DNA from: Aspidapion aeneum
Taxonomy: Eukaryota > Arthropoda > Insecta > Coleoptera > Brentidae
Length of the DNA: 64,000 nt
Direction of reading: 5' to 3'
Assembly: GCA_963576565.1 (NCBI GenBank)
Contig: OY755046.1
Location: 73,153,719 to 73,217,718, forward strand
This document shows, in pieces, positions 19,901 to 28,040 of the stretch. The notes beneath the pieces were generated by a model, which was not told the origin of the DNA, did no database searches, and saw only the letters and a program-made list of their open reading frames with translations. Within the stretch, counting starts at the first letter, position 1, and each line of letters begins with the position of its first letter. A program made the position numbers and the translations under genes.

Positions 19901-22479
19901 AATAATACTAACAATGTACAACCCCATAATCATCATCACAACCCGATTGAATACCATATGTCCATACTGGTTTTAGTATTTGTCTATAAAGCAGTAACTT
20001 ATTATGAATTGTTAAGTTGGACTTCTAGTTCATTTTTCTATGCCTTATCTTAAGTTTTTCTTTTTTTTCTTAACATATGAAGACCACAGGCAAAGAAGGC
20101 GCTATGTCAAAAAACGGGATTTCGAGAAAACCCGTTCTAAAGAATTCGAACTGGCGCATTTTTAGCCTGTTCGTCAATATTACAAATTGAAATTACTCCT
20201 GACTGAGCGCATTTATAGCCTGAACGAGAGGATATGGTGAAACTTTGGAAATTTTTCTAATAGATGGCACTAATAACTCAATTTCCTTAAAAATTGACAT
20301 AGCGCCTTCTTTGCCTGTGGTCTTCATATGCTTTCCAGCGCAATTTGGCATCAAGTGTTATACCGAGATATTTTGCCTGATTTGAATATGGTACAGGAAT
20401 GTTGTCAATTGTTATTTGTATGTGATTTATATTTTTGTTTGTAAAATCAACATGAATTGATTTGGTTTCATTTAATTTTATTTGCCACTTTGTGGTCCAA
20501 CTGTGAACTTAAAGTTTTTCTATACATTCTTCAATAGATTTTTCTACCGTCAATAAACCAGTATCATCGGCAAATGTTGCTGTGTGTGACAATTTTCTGG
20601 CTTTGGGATATCGCAAGTGAATAATAAGTATAAATAAGGGCCTAGTACGCTACCCTGGGGCACACCCGCTTGAATTTCTCTTAAATTTAAGTATGAATCT
20701 TCCTGTTTTACGCTGAAATGTCTATCTTTGTTTCCGTTGATTATTCTCTAAACTTATTTTCTAACTCACCATGAACATCTAAGCTACTTTAGTATTTATT
20801 ATTTTACCTACTCGCGTGCGGTAAAGTAATTACTTTACCGCACAGTGAGCGGTAAAGTTACTTTACCGCACGCGCACCCCTTAGAAACCTTAGCAACGCA
20901 TCAATAAGACAGCTTCAATATTTGTTTACATTTTAATTCCATCTTATTTGACATGTTTATTTATAAATTACATTCAAGTTTTTGAAAAAAAAAGGTACTC
21001 ATAGGTAAAATATTGTACCTAACACATGCGGAAAGTGTCTTTACCACCCTTGACGGCTTGACCGAACTCCGCTCCGCGTCGTTCGGCCAACTGCCGTCGC
21101 GTGCGGTAAAGTATCACTTTCCGCATTTGTTATGTAAATAACTATTTTGTAGGAAAATGCAATGTTATACCCAATGTCAATATGTCCCGAAGAAACCTAT
21201 AAATCCAAAGAATATTGGAAATGTGCTGTCAAAAAAATACACATGTCCATGGGGGACTATATGGGAGGGTGTCCCATGGGTCCTAGAAATGGGGACTCAG
21301 GTATGGGTTTGTAGCTTTATACTTCTGGGTCCCGGACCACAAGAAATCCTGATTGAATGTATGAATGTACGGTAGTGGCGGTTAGCTGCGCTTGAAGGGA
21401 CAAATATCTTGGCGTTGATTGGCTAGAATTCTACTCCCTTTCGCCTTGGCGAGGAAGAGATAGACTGCGCTTTAAACACTCCACTAAGAGACAAAATACC
21501 AACGCAAGCCAGACTAAAAAAATCGATAAAGTTAAAATCGTACAGTGTGTTTTTTAAAGATTGAAAATAGTTTAGAAAATTTGTTTCCAGTTACAGAATA
21601 TAAATTAGTTTGATGTTAGTGGCTCAAAGGACATATTAGCCGAACACAACTTTTATAAAAATACAGCGGACCTGAAAACATGCCAAAAAACAAGTCGCCG
21701 GAGTTGCCATAAATTTTACTTATTCCTAACCTAGTCTTGCATATAATTATTGCTTGTTGATGTCAAAAACAATATTTAATTAAAAAGCTTTAAAAGCTTA
21801 TAAATGGCAAAAATACCATTTATATTCAAATCCCGTTTTGTTACACAGGTCTATTGTCCAGCATCGGCTTTTATACCGCATCTAGGGGTATAAATTTCCA
21901 TAAGAGGATAAAAAACAGATAGAGTATAGCATTTATTAAAAAGAGACCGCGATACGCCCGAGTCCCGCAGAAAGCTTTGCAGCGCTGTCAAAGGTAACCT
22001 TGATAAATTACTACAGGCGCACGCGGTCGCACTCATCAAGGGGAGGACAATCTGAAACAATTTTTTAGGGCGAGAATTATTACTTGATTATTCTGGTTGT
22101 TTATCACCCCATTTGATGAATGCGGTAACATATAACTTAAAAGTTGACCTTTCGCGGACCAAGTAGCAGATTATACTGATATTTTCTCTAAACTGGCAAC
22201 GTTGGCCCATATAAAAACCATACCCCTAGATAGAAGGCTGGCTTATTGCTACGTTTTTATAGTAGATTGATTAGACTCTAAATTTTTGTATAAAATTATG
22301 TTTTAATGTTTTTTAATTTTTTAGTTGTAGATAACGAACTAAGAGTCCATACTTTAAAAAACGTCAGAATAGCGGACGCAAGTGTCATTCCTATAGCAAT
22401 GGCTGGTCATTTGGAAGGTCCAGTTTTAATGATTGCAATGAAGGCTGCAGATTTGATCAAAGAAAAACATAACGAATAA
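4993..22479 (+). CDS. GMC oxidoreductase B, active-site variant with coding minisatellite
   Basis: Eight exons: 4993-5071 (signal peptide, MKLSKLLVVLSIFVTFCLC), 10215-11105, 13005-13178, 14067-14267, 17104-17349, 18744-18946, 21153-21300 and 22325-22479. They sum to 2097 nt, 698 residues plus TAA, with every junction GT/AG and in frame. Landmarks: [17 protein letters not shown] (FAD Rossmann motif), [10 protein letters not shown] (signature 1 region) and [20 protein letters not shown] (signature 2). In exon 7 the usual catalytic His is replaced: MGDYMGGCPMGP has Asp where gene A has His. The second site (GHLEGP) keeps His. Exon 2 carries nine 19-residue repeats (10565-11077), each of the first eight with an NIT sequon. 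Probably secreted. The substitution suggests lost or altered oxidase chemistry, which is an inference. The start is fixed by the matching exon 1 of gene C. An AATAAA follows the stop. Confidence 0.9.
5604..6333. mobile_element. TAGCTCACAC element with hairpin ends, nested in the fold-back
   Basis: Both ends are short near-palindromes of the form AGCTCACAC...GTGTGAGCTA (about 5605-5647 and 6292-6331). An internally deleted relative with the same right half and both hairpins is at 28459-28660. Inside are three tandem copies of about 125 bp (about 5640-6003), each ending in a TACCCCCACCCTT-like run, followed by a (CAGA)n tract at 6133-6190. Confidence 0.72.
6133..6190. repeat. (CAGA)n microsatellite
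   Basis: Tetranucleotide CAGA run with a few CATA and CAAA variants, inside the nested TAGCTCACAC element. Confidence 0.9.
6335..6790. repeat. Right arm of fold-back plus (CTAT)n
   Basis: Right inverted arm of the 5175-6780 element, followed by a short CTAT run at about 6780-6798. Confidence 0.6.
6865..8007 (-). mobile_element. hAT (ZMYM1/TTF-type) transposon remnant, copy 1
   Basis: Termini CATTGGCGTAGCTAG and its inverse. Near-identical in sequence to 17508-18705, with small losses. The minus strand keeps the C-terminal hAT dimerisation segment, broken by changes. No 8-bp duplication is seen at this copy. Confidence 0.82.
8407..9928. mobile_element. DNA element with ~540-bp terminal inverted repeats, TA target duplication
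   Basis: 1522 bp flanked by TA on each side. Left end CAGCGTGTCCCATTTTCGAT, right end its complement. The arms (about 8407-8945 and 9395-9928) pair nearly full length. The 450-bp centre has a 62-codon open frame (9107-9295) starting MAYNYFKLARNRPYPDFYEN, of unknown function. Inserted inside the RTE retroposon, so it is younger than that element. Confidence 0.82.
10565..11077 (+). repeat. Coding 57-bp minisatellite in exon 2 of GMC gene B
   Basis: Nine in-frame units of 19 codons. The consensus is KNREQDLQIKDTNITPAGT, alternating with a KSREQDLQVKETNITQAGT form, so a 114-bp dimer is the higher-order unit. The last unit is diverged and aligns with the single unit in gene C, so it is the ancestral segment. 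Eight units carry the N-x-T sequon NIT. The reading frame is kept throughout. Confidence 0.95.
11117..11700. mobile_element. Two tandem partial copies of a TACCTTCCT-ended repeat
   Basis: A first copy (about 11117-11455) ends CTAGCTAGGAAGGTA. A second begins TACCTTCCTGGCTCGCGCAG at about 11489 and is truncated. Both share CCGATTTTCATAAAATTTTC with the longer copy at 44493-45437. In intron 2 of gene B. Confidence 0.65.
11765..12700 (+). pseudogene. THAP-domain (P-element-like) protein remnant
   Basis: From 11973 the sequence reads MPPTCSVVGCRSNYKTETEY, the start of a C2CH THAP zinc finger. About 12109-12154 reads VCIKHFPNEQVIWFD, the downstream C-x-x-H half in another frame. Further pieces at 12184-12441 and 12374-12706 (FIPKNKLPKEVGDLFL) are broken by stops and frameshifts. 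The upstream part has a direct repeat, GCAGCCCACGA, at 11765 and 11952. Probably a dead transposase or captured THAP gene. It cannot encode a whole protein. Confidence 0.62.
12700..12981. mobile_element. Tigger right-end fragment
   Basis: Matches 50415-50706 and ends GGAGAGGCTG before TA. Includes a run of about 18 G at 12810-12828. It ends only 23 bp before exon 3 of gene B, so the acceptor region abuts transposon DNA. Confidence 0.78.
13290..13450. promoter_or_regulatory. CRE/CCAAT-like cluster in intron 3 of gene B
   Basis: GTGACGTCAC (a full palindromic CRE core) at about 13315, an inverted CCAAT box (ATTGGTCA) at about 13340, a second half-site CTACGTCAC near 13368, and an unusually GC-rich patch for this window. 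It may be the promoter of a decayed mobile element rather than a host control site. Confidence 0.35.
13727..14050. mobile_element. Probable small DNA element starting CAGGGTGTTTCAAC
   Basis: Begins TACAGGGTGTTTCAACTAAA, the kind of terminus seen on many insect mariner-like MITEs. The right end is not clear. Fills the rest of intron 3 of gene B. Confidence 0.4.
14270..15250 (-). mobile_element. Non-LTR retrotransposon, 5'-truncated
   Basis: Minus strand: MYADDVKGYKKILSQEDCLR (RT catalytic block, 15240 downwards), then ILDSKLQFNSHIDNVLNKSN and SFASVVWDPCYDVYAKRLES, the usual RT thumb region, ending near 14464. The low-coordinate end has an (ATTT)n run (14272-14300), the element's 3' tail on the minus strand. 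Several frame breaks. Same style as the + strand copy at 50750-51360. Confidence 0.85.
15252..17024. mobile_element. Fold-back element made of TTCGAA-rich tandem repeats
   Basis: Bounded by TTGGGTCGCGGAA and its inverse. The left arm (15252-16700) is built of copies of about 30 bp around CGAACGGAAATTTGTTCGAA. The right arm (16720-17010) has the same repeat inverted. The left arm also contains a roughly 305-bp higher-order unit, repeated about three times after the first module at about 15700-15790. Each unit carries a module with AACAGCAACTGTTTGACAAA and ACTTTCCTGACTTC...GGGTGTG. Lack of stop codons makes every frame look open, but nothing here looks like a gene. In intron 4 of gene B. Confidence 0.85.
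17508..18705 (-). mobile_element. hAT (ZMYM1/TTF-type) transposon, copy 2
   Basis: Termini CATTGGCGTAGCTAG and inverse, flanked by an 8-bp target duplication (GCTATCTA / GCCATCTA, one change), as expected for hAT. The minus strand 18037-17723 encodes a 104-codon piece with YPNLYQLFKVASILPISSAT, CERSFSAMRRVFNWLRTTM and LFIEKDVEVDLDSVVDAFSQ, the C-terminal hAT dimerisation domain. The DDE core is missing. In intron 5 of gene B. Confidence 0.92.
18960..19390. mobile_element. MITE with TAAGTTG...TACGTATTTTTACGTAA termini
   Basis: Left CTACGTATTTTTACGTAA (about 18972) and right TTACGTAAAAATACGTAG (about 19355) form inverted ends. The interior is non-coding and rich in ACGT. Confidence 0.65.
19390..20074. 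other. Intron 6 of gene B, unclassified repeat-like DNA
   Basis: No gene. Contains a piece (AATAAACGTGAAATTTCGAA, about 19393) that resembles 17440-17465, and another near 19660-19700 resembling 17470-17507, so this is mobile-element debris of unknown type. Confidence 0.4.
20074..20333. mobile_element. 260-bp MITE nested in a retrotransposon
   Basis: Inverted ends CATATGAAGACCACAGGCAA / inverse, extending to about 35 bp (GAAGGCGCTATGTCAA). It interrupts the minus-strand reverse transcriptase fragment that resumes at 20334. Confidence 0.8.
20290..20790 (-). mobile_element. Jockey-like reverse transcriptase fragment
   Basis: Minus strand reads GVPQGSVLGPYLYLLFTCDI (RT palm block), then TATFADDTGLL (FADD catalytic box, in a shifted frame) and KWQIKLNETKSIHVDFTNK. 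Frameshifts show it is dead. In intron 6 of gene B. Confidence 0.82.
20816..20869. repeat. Two adjacent perfect palindromes
   Basis: A 28-bp perfect palindrome (20816-20843; half-site GTGCGGTAAAGTAA) is followed by a 21-bp one (20849-20869; half-site GCGGTAAAGT). The half-site recurs near 21098-21120 as GTGCGGTAAAGT, just upstream of exon 7 of gene B. Confidence 0.85.
21301..22324. other. Intron 7 of gene B
   Basis: No gene recognised. A GTGGCGGTTAGCTGCGC block near 21375 resembles hAT-type ends. An inverted pair involving ACCCCTAG and CTAGGGGT near 21885 and 22225 suggests another MITE. The intron ends TTTTTTAG before exon 8. Confidence 0.4.
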
Positions 22480-22679
22480 ACCTAATTAATTAAAAAATAT
22501 TAAATGAATAAAATAGTATATTACCAAGGGATAAAAGTCCCACTTTTTATGCCGAGGCAAAACGTTTGTAGCTTGTCCGACAAGGATATCAAGACACTTT
22601 TATCACGAGGTATATACGCAATATTTCGCACCTATGGACTTTTTTTCCGAGACCTTCCTCATACCTACAATTATACAAT

Positions 22680-23670
22680 ACCAGGTAGCGTATTTACGTT
22701 TCCGTGCTCATTTCACGTCGGCGCGGTTTTGAAATAGACACCGAAATGTTACAATATATTTGGGTTCAAATACGTGTTGATTTTAGGAGTTTTGATCTCG
22801 AAATGAGCACGGATCTGTAAGAGAACATCACTCATTAAACTATTACAAAAGCGTATTTAACTGTCAGGTTAAAACGCTAACATAACGAAAGCTAATCAAT
22901 CAAATCTAACCGAACCGAACCAAAGCAAACTGAACCAATAATTTTTTTCAAAAAAAAAACTTTCCTGACTTCCTACCCGGGATCCTAGAGGATGTGAATC
23001 CGAACCGAAACGAACCGAAGTGAACCAAACCGAACCGAACCAAAGCAAACTGAACCAACAATTAAAAAAAACTTTCCTGGCTTCTTTCTCGGGATCCTAG
23101 AGGGTGTGAATAGTGTTGTAGTTTAGTTTGGTTAGGTTAGGTTTAGTTAGGATCGGTTCGGTTCGGATTCACATCCTCTAGGATCCCGGGTAAGAACTCA
23201 GGAAAGTTTTTTTTTTTGAAAAAAATTATTGGTTCAGTTTGCTTTGGTTCGGTTGTGGTTAGAAATCAAGTGACAATCATTTAAATCATTAAAATTTATT
23301 AATAACAGAGCAACATATGTCGTCGTAGTTGCCGGTGTAAGACAATGAACACTGAACTTTGCAGGTATAGTTAATGGAAGAGTGTTCTTCAAACTTAAGA
23401 ATTTCAAAATCTTGAGTAATATTAGTAAAAATACTTCTAAACTGCTCCATAATCAAACTAATAAACAACGTGAATCCAATTTAAGTTTCAAATGTGCACT
23501 AATAAGTAAACCCCTGCGCTGCGTAATTCAATACAAATACGTGCCTTGTTCGAGCCTAGGCGCCTTAAAATCAACACGCATTTGTAACCAAATATGTTGC
23601 AACATTTCCGTGTCTATTTCAAAACAGCGCTGCCATGAAATGAACACGGAAACGTAAATACGCTACCAGG
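22680..23670. mobile_element. Inverted-repeat element enclosing a GAACC fold-back
   Basis: About 105 bp at 22680-22790 (ACCAGGTAGCGTATTTACG) pairs with 23570-23670 inverted. The centre holds the separate GAACC fold-back at 22905-23265. Lies just downstream of gene B. Confidence 0.72.
22905..23265. mobile_element. GAACC-repeat fold-back sharing a core with the TTCGAA element
   Basis: Tandem GAACCGAACCAAA-like repeats flank a module containing AAAAAACTTTCCTGACTTC and GGGATCCTAGAGG.TGTGAA. The module occurs twice direct (about 22950 and 23060) and once inverted (about 23165-23225). The same module, with GCGGG(A/C)TCCTAGCGGGTGTG, is found at about 15745, 16050, 16360 and 16675 in the TTCGAA fold-back. 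Confidence 0.75.
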
Positions 23671-23672
23671 TA

Positions 23673-23877
23673 CAGTCGGGGACTTTTTAAATTGCCGCCA
23701 TGGAAAATAAAAAAAATCCTATTTGAAATTCGAAAAAGTAGTTTGAACCAAAACAAAAAAAGTTGTGAACCTTATCTCTGTCTGGTATACATACATATTT
23801 TAATTTTTTTTTATTCCTTTAATTGAATAATTTTGACAGAAAAAAAATAAAACGGCAATTTAAAAAGTCCCCGACTG
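23673..23877. mobile_element. 205-bp mariner-like MITE
   Basis: Flanked by TA on both sides. Perfect inverted ends of about 25 bp starting CAGTCGGGGACTTTTTAAAT. Non-coding. Confidence 0.9.
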
Positions 23878-23881
23878 TACA

Positions 23882-24015
23882 ACCAACAAAAATACAGGCC
23901 ACGACCCTGAAAAAATCAGCTGTTCTCGGGGGGCTGAACCATGAAAAAAAATCAGCCCCCGATATGACGTCAACAAAGTGGAGGATCGTGGCCCGTCCGT
24001 TTTGATAGCCCTGAT
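23882..24015. mobile_element. Short element with AGGCCACGACCCTGA end, copy 1
   Basis: CCAACAAAAATACAGGCCAC at one end and GATAGCCCTGAT at the other. A longer inverted copy at 44772-45092 has a 10-bp direct repeat (TTGTATTAAT) on both sides. Confidence 0.6.
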
Positions 24016-24109
24016 CAGCGCCCCCAAAAATTCAACTCTGCGTATTGATCCGCGCTCAGGCCCCCACAAGATTCATTCCTACGCCACTGTCTTTGGTTGT
24101 TTCTTTTTA

Positions 24110-25113
24110 ACAAACAAACATAAGGGTTCAACTAATTAAGGCCATCAAAGAGTTATACCGCAATAGTAAGGCAAAAGTTAAAATAAAAGCAAAACTAACC
24201 AAAGGCTTTCAAGTAAATAAAGGTCTTAAACAAGGTTGTTGTATCTCGCCTACGCTCTTCAAGATATATTTGGAACAAGTCCTTAAAGTCTGGAAGAGAA
24301 AATGCCAAAACATGGGAATTCCGTTGGATGAAACCACCTTGTATACTTTATGATTCGCCGATGATCAGATAGTGGTGGCTCAGGATTATGACGACCTCGA
24401 ATATATGACACGAAAACTAATAGAAGAGTACAAAGTGGGGACTAGAGGTTAATATCAATAAGACAGAGTATATGTGTATCGGTGGAATGAAACAGGATCT
24501 AATCTTAAATACCGGGCAGCGAATTCAGTCCTGTGATGAGTATAAATACTTAGGTCTAAAAATTACAGCTGACGAAACACTAGACAAAGCTATAAAAGAT
24601 CGAAACGTACAAGGAAGAAAAGCAATAACTTTATTAAATGGAATAACTTGGGACCACAGTATATCAAAACATAACAAAAAGCTTATATATAACACCATTG
24701 TAAAAAGTATTATTACATACGGCTCAGAAGTCTGGCCAATCAAGGATAGAACAGAAAAAATGCTTTCCGCTACGGAGATGGACTATTGGAGAAGAGCAGC
24801 AGGGAAATCAAAAAGAGAAAGAGTTACAAATCAAAGAATAAGAGAAATTATGACAGTTGGTGAACGTACTTTAGTGGATGATATAAGAACAAAACAACTA
24901 GTGTGGTACGGACATGTACAAAGAATGAATGATGAAAGACTACCTAAACAAATACTTCAATGGAAACCAACTGGCCGAAGAAAACGAGGACGGCCAAGGA
25001 GAAGCTGGAGAGAAGGAATAGACAGTGAAATAAGAATAAGAGGCCTAGATAATGAATTATGGGCAAAAAGAAACGAGTGGAGATTGGGTATCGGAAGACG
25101 TAGAACGTTGTGA
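24110..25113 (+). mobile_element. Non-LTR retrotransposon RT and C-terminal domain, decayed
   Basis: About 24220 reads GLKQGCCISPTLFKIYLEQ (RT palm), then FADDQIVVAQDYDDLEYMT (catalytic block). The frame from 24472 to 25113 gives 213 codons ending KRNEWRLGIGRRRTL, with [20 protein letters not shown] and GRRKRGRPRRSWREG near the end. Stops and a frameshift upstream mark it as dead. Second copy at 27000-27577. Confidence 0.9.
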
Positions 25114-25119
25114 AACCGA

Positions 25120-25545
25120 TAAATATTTATATTTTTTTAAAGTAACAGAGGCTTTCTTAAGTGTATGTCCTACGTTTTTGAAAAAACCTTTAAACTCGTC
25201 AATTTTGTTTCCAAAGGGGACAATTTTTAGCTTGAAAGCTACTTCACCTTTACATTTTGAATCGCGAAAGTGGGTCTACTTGTTCTGAAGGTCTCACGAA
25301 TTTCTTTACAACCAAATCAAAATTTTGAAAATATATCGATTAGTTTTTAATATGGACTGATAAAATAAAAATTAAATACGAAAAATATTGGTTTCTGATT
25401 TAATTTTTATTTTTAGGTGCAGGGTAAACTTGGCAAATATCTCAAAAACTAATCGATAGATTTTTGAAATTTTAAAAAGCTTTAAAGACATTCAATAGAC
25501 CTATACCTATACAAATACTGATATACGTTAATTGAAATAATTTTG
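25120..25545. other. Downstream of the retrotransposon, no gene
   Basis: Contains a short inverted repeat around ATCGATTAGTTTTT / AAAAACTAATCGAT (about 25335 and 25448), probably a small MITE. Nothing coding recognised. Confidence 0.4.
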
Positions 25546-26295
25546 TAAAACATAATTTGTTTGTTTTATAATACGTAATTAAATATTAACAATAGTTTCT
25601 ATTAAAATAATAATAACAATAATAATAAAATTTATTTATATATTTTATTCTACAAAATTATTTTTTTGTAACGTTTAAAGAAAAATTTACTTACGTGTAG
25701 GGTTCACGATTTAATGACGCCCTGCATTGAACGTACCTGAAAAATAAAAAAATATCTTTAAAAAATTTTGATAAAAACGTCACAAAATTTAAAAAAGGAG
25801 AAACTAATATATAGTTTATATGTTCTCACGTAGAATGACTGTAGAAATAAAATTTCGGACTTCCATTGTCTTTATTTATTTTAAAACACGACGTTTCGGT
25901 TAGTAAGTATCTCTAACCGTTATCAAGTGTAACCAGTTTGTAGGCGGCCTCAATGCAACTAACCGTTTATGTAGGCGGCCTAAATGCAACTAACCGTGTT
26001 CTGAGGCGGCCTAAATGCAACTAGCCGCGTTCTCAGGCGGCCTAAATGCAACTAAGCGCGTTCTCAGGCGGCCTAAATTTAACAATAATGTACTAACTAC
26101 CGAATATTTTAATTTTTTTTTTTTAGTTGTAGATACGAACTTTGAGTCCATGGTTTAAAAAACGTCAGAGTAGCGGATGCGAGTGTCATTCCTGTATCAG
26201 TGTCGGGTCATTTGGAGGCTCCGGTATTCATGATTACAAAGAAGGCGGCAGAATTAATAAGAAAAGATTATAATGTTGTTCTGCCTGTTTATTAA
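25545..26295 (+). pseudogene. Gutted GMC paralogue: 5' flank, broken start and terminal exon only
   Basis: 25555-25836 aligns with the 5' flanks of B and C up to an ATG at 25837, where a 2-bp loss and a stop follow (ATGACTGTAG against ATGAAACTGTCAAAG in gene B). After an insertion and a minisatellite, 26127-26295 is a recognisable terminal exon. It is preceded by TTTTTTTTTTAG, carries [20 protein letters not shown] and VFMITKKAAELIRKDY, and ends TAA with AATAAA nearby. A single-base loss at its start (GATACGAAC against GATAACGAAC) shifts the frame. Exons 2 to 7 are absent. It sits between B and C, in the same orientation. Confidence 0.9.
25942..26084. repeat. 31-bp minisatellite inside the pseudogene
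   Basis: Five units begin at 25942, 25973, 26004, 26035 and 26066, the last one short. Unit core AGGCGGCCTAAATGCAACTA. The AGGCGGCCT block is nearly self-complementary. Confidence 0.9.
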
Positions 26296-26299
26296 AAAA

Positions 26300-26948
26300 T
26301 ATTAATTGAATAAAAATAATTTAAGTCCTTATTTTGTTTGAGTTTTTAAATAGTTTGCACCCAAAATAGGGGTTCAAAGTAGAGCTAGGAGTTTATTTTG
26401 AAAACTAGTTTTTGAAAAAATATTTTTTGAAAAAAAAAATGTTTCAAAAAAAATATTTTCTGAAACTTTTTTTAGTCTAGGTAGCAATGGCTAGAAAAGG
26501 TATGGTTTTCGTTAAAAAAAAATTGGAATGGGACAATCCACTGCGGACCAATTTGCCGCGGAGACAATTCGGCGCTGGCAGATTCGCCGCTGGACAATTC
26601 GCCGCGAATTTTTTTTTAATTTTTATTTTAATGTTTCGTGTGTAGTAAACATATTTTTGTTTGGTTTGATAAGTATGTTGGCAACAACACACTCAGCAGC
26701 CTGGGAATTACCTTTTTCTGTTTTTATGCGGAGACTAAATACTTCTGTCGTATTTATATTTTATTCGGCGGGATTACAATGCTGTGCAGTGTATTTAAAT
26801 TTATTTACATAAGTGCAATTTGGTAAAATTATTGGAAAATTTGCGAAATATAACTTTGCCTCAAAAGTCAAAAATTTTGTTCAAAACCCTCCAATAAGCA
26901 GACAAAATCGACGAAACAGTGAGTGTCCGCTTATAGGAGGTTTCAGTG
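26300..26948 (-). mobile_element. Tigger non-autonomous element in reverse orientation, degraded
   Basis: 26590-26800 is the reverse complement of the Tigger interior at 50340-50460. The end at 26885-26948 gives the terminal repeat reversed (GTCCGCTTATAGGAGGTTTC). The distal half near 26400-26520 is mixed with a TACCTTCCT-family scrap (GCAATGGCTAGAAAAGGTAT). Confidence 0.7.
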
Positions 26949-26999
26949 TATTAGTTTTTGAAAAAACTGCTTTTTGAAAAAGTATTATTCAAATTATTT

Positions 27000-27582
27000 G
27001 ATAAATTAGGTATAAATACTTAAAAATTACAGTTGACGGAACACTAGACAAAGCTATAAAATATCGAAACGTACAAGGAAGAAAAGCAATAACTTTATTA
27101 AATGGAATAATTTGGGACCAAAGTATATCAAAACATAACAAAAAGCTTATATATAACACCATTGTAAAAAGTATTATTACATACGGCTCAGAAGTATGGC
27201 CAATCAAGGATAGAACAAAAAAAATGCTTTCCGCTACGGAGATGGACTATTGGAGAAAAACAGCACAAAAATCAAAAACAGAAAGAGTTACAAATCAAAG
27301 AATAACAGAAATTATGACAGTGTGTGAACGTACTTTAGTGGATGATATAAGAACAAAACAACTGGTGTGGTACGGACATGTACAATGAATGAATGATGAA
27401 AAACTACCTAAACAAATACTACAATGGAAACCAACTGGCCGAAGAAAACGAGGACGGCCAAGGAGAAGCTGGAGAGAAGGAATAGACAGTGAAATAAGAA
27501 TAAGAGGCCTAGATGATGAATTATGTGCAAACAGAAACGAGTGGAGATTGGCTATCGGAAGACGTAGAACGTTGTGAAACCG

Positions 27583-27624
<42 letters not shown>
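27000..27624 (+). mobile_element. Non-LTR retrotransposon C-terminal copy with (TA)n tail
   Basis: Near-identical to 24540-25113, with stops (for example TGA at about 27387). Ends ETDKYI followed by a TA dinucleotide run, 27583-27623, which probably grew from the element's 3' tail. Confidence 0.88.
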
Positions 27625-27626
<2 letters not shown>

Positions 27627-27789
27627 TTTTTTAAAACCTACTTATTGAAAAAGCAATTGTGCTATGCAATACCATTGTCCCTGCGGCAAATGAGCCCGCG
27701 GCAAATCGGCCACGGCGAATTGTCCCCTACCCGGCCTAAGAAGGTATGTTGGGAAATTATAAAAAGACTGATAAACTTTAATAAAAACA

Positions 27790-28040
27790 TTTTTGTAAAA
27801 CATAATTTGTTTTTTTATAGGTAATTAAATAATAACAATAGTTTCTATAATAAAATAATAAACAAAATTTATTACCTTGCAACCAAATTAATTTTTTGCT
27901 ACGGTTTTAAGACAAATTGAGTTCCACGTTAAAATTCACGATTTAATGTAACTAAAAAATATTTTTTAAAAAAATTGATAAAAACGTGTCAAATTTTAAA
28001 AAAGAATCAACCGATATCTTAGTGAATATTTTCAGGTAAA
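27790..28040 (+). promoter_or_regulatory. Conserved 5' flank of GMC gene C
   Basis: Aligns with the flanks of gene B and of the pseudogene, including GGTAATTAAATAATAACAAT, TTCACGATTTAATG (shared with the pseudogene) and GATAAAAACGT. It is preceded by AAGACTGATAAACTTTAATA, which also occurs after gene A (3918), so the duplicated block began within the 3' end of the neighbouring gene. Confidence 0.65.

Noticed and set aside
22504..22737. 77-codon open frame downstream of gene B
   Set aside because: It runs into the inverted repeat at 22680 and has no splice or family support. It probably belongs to repeat DNA.
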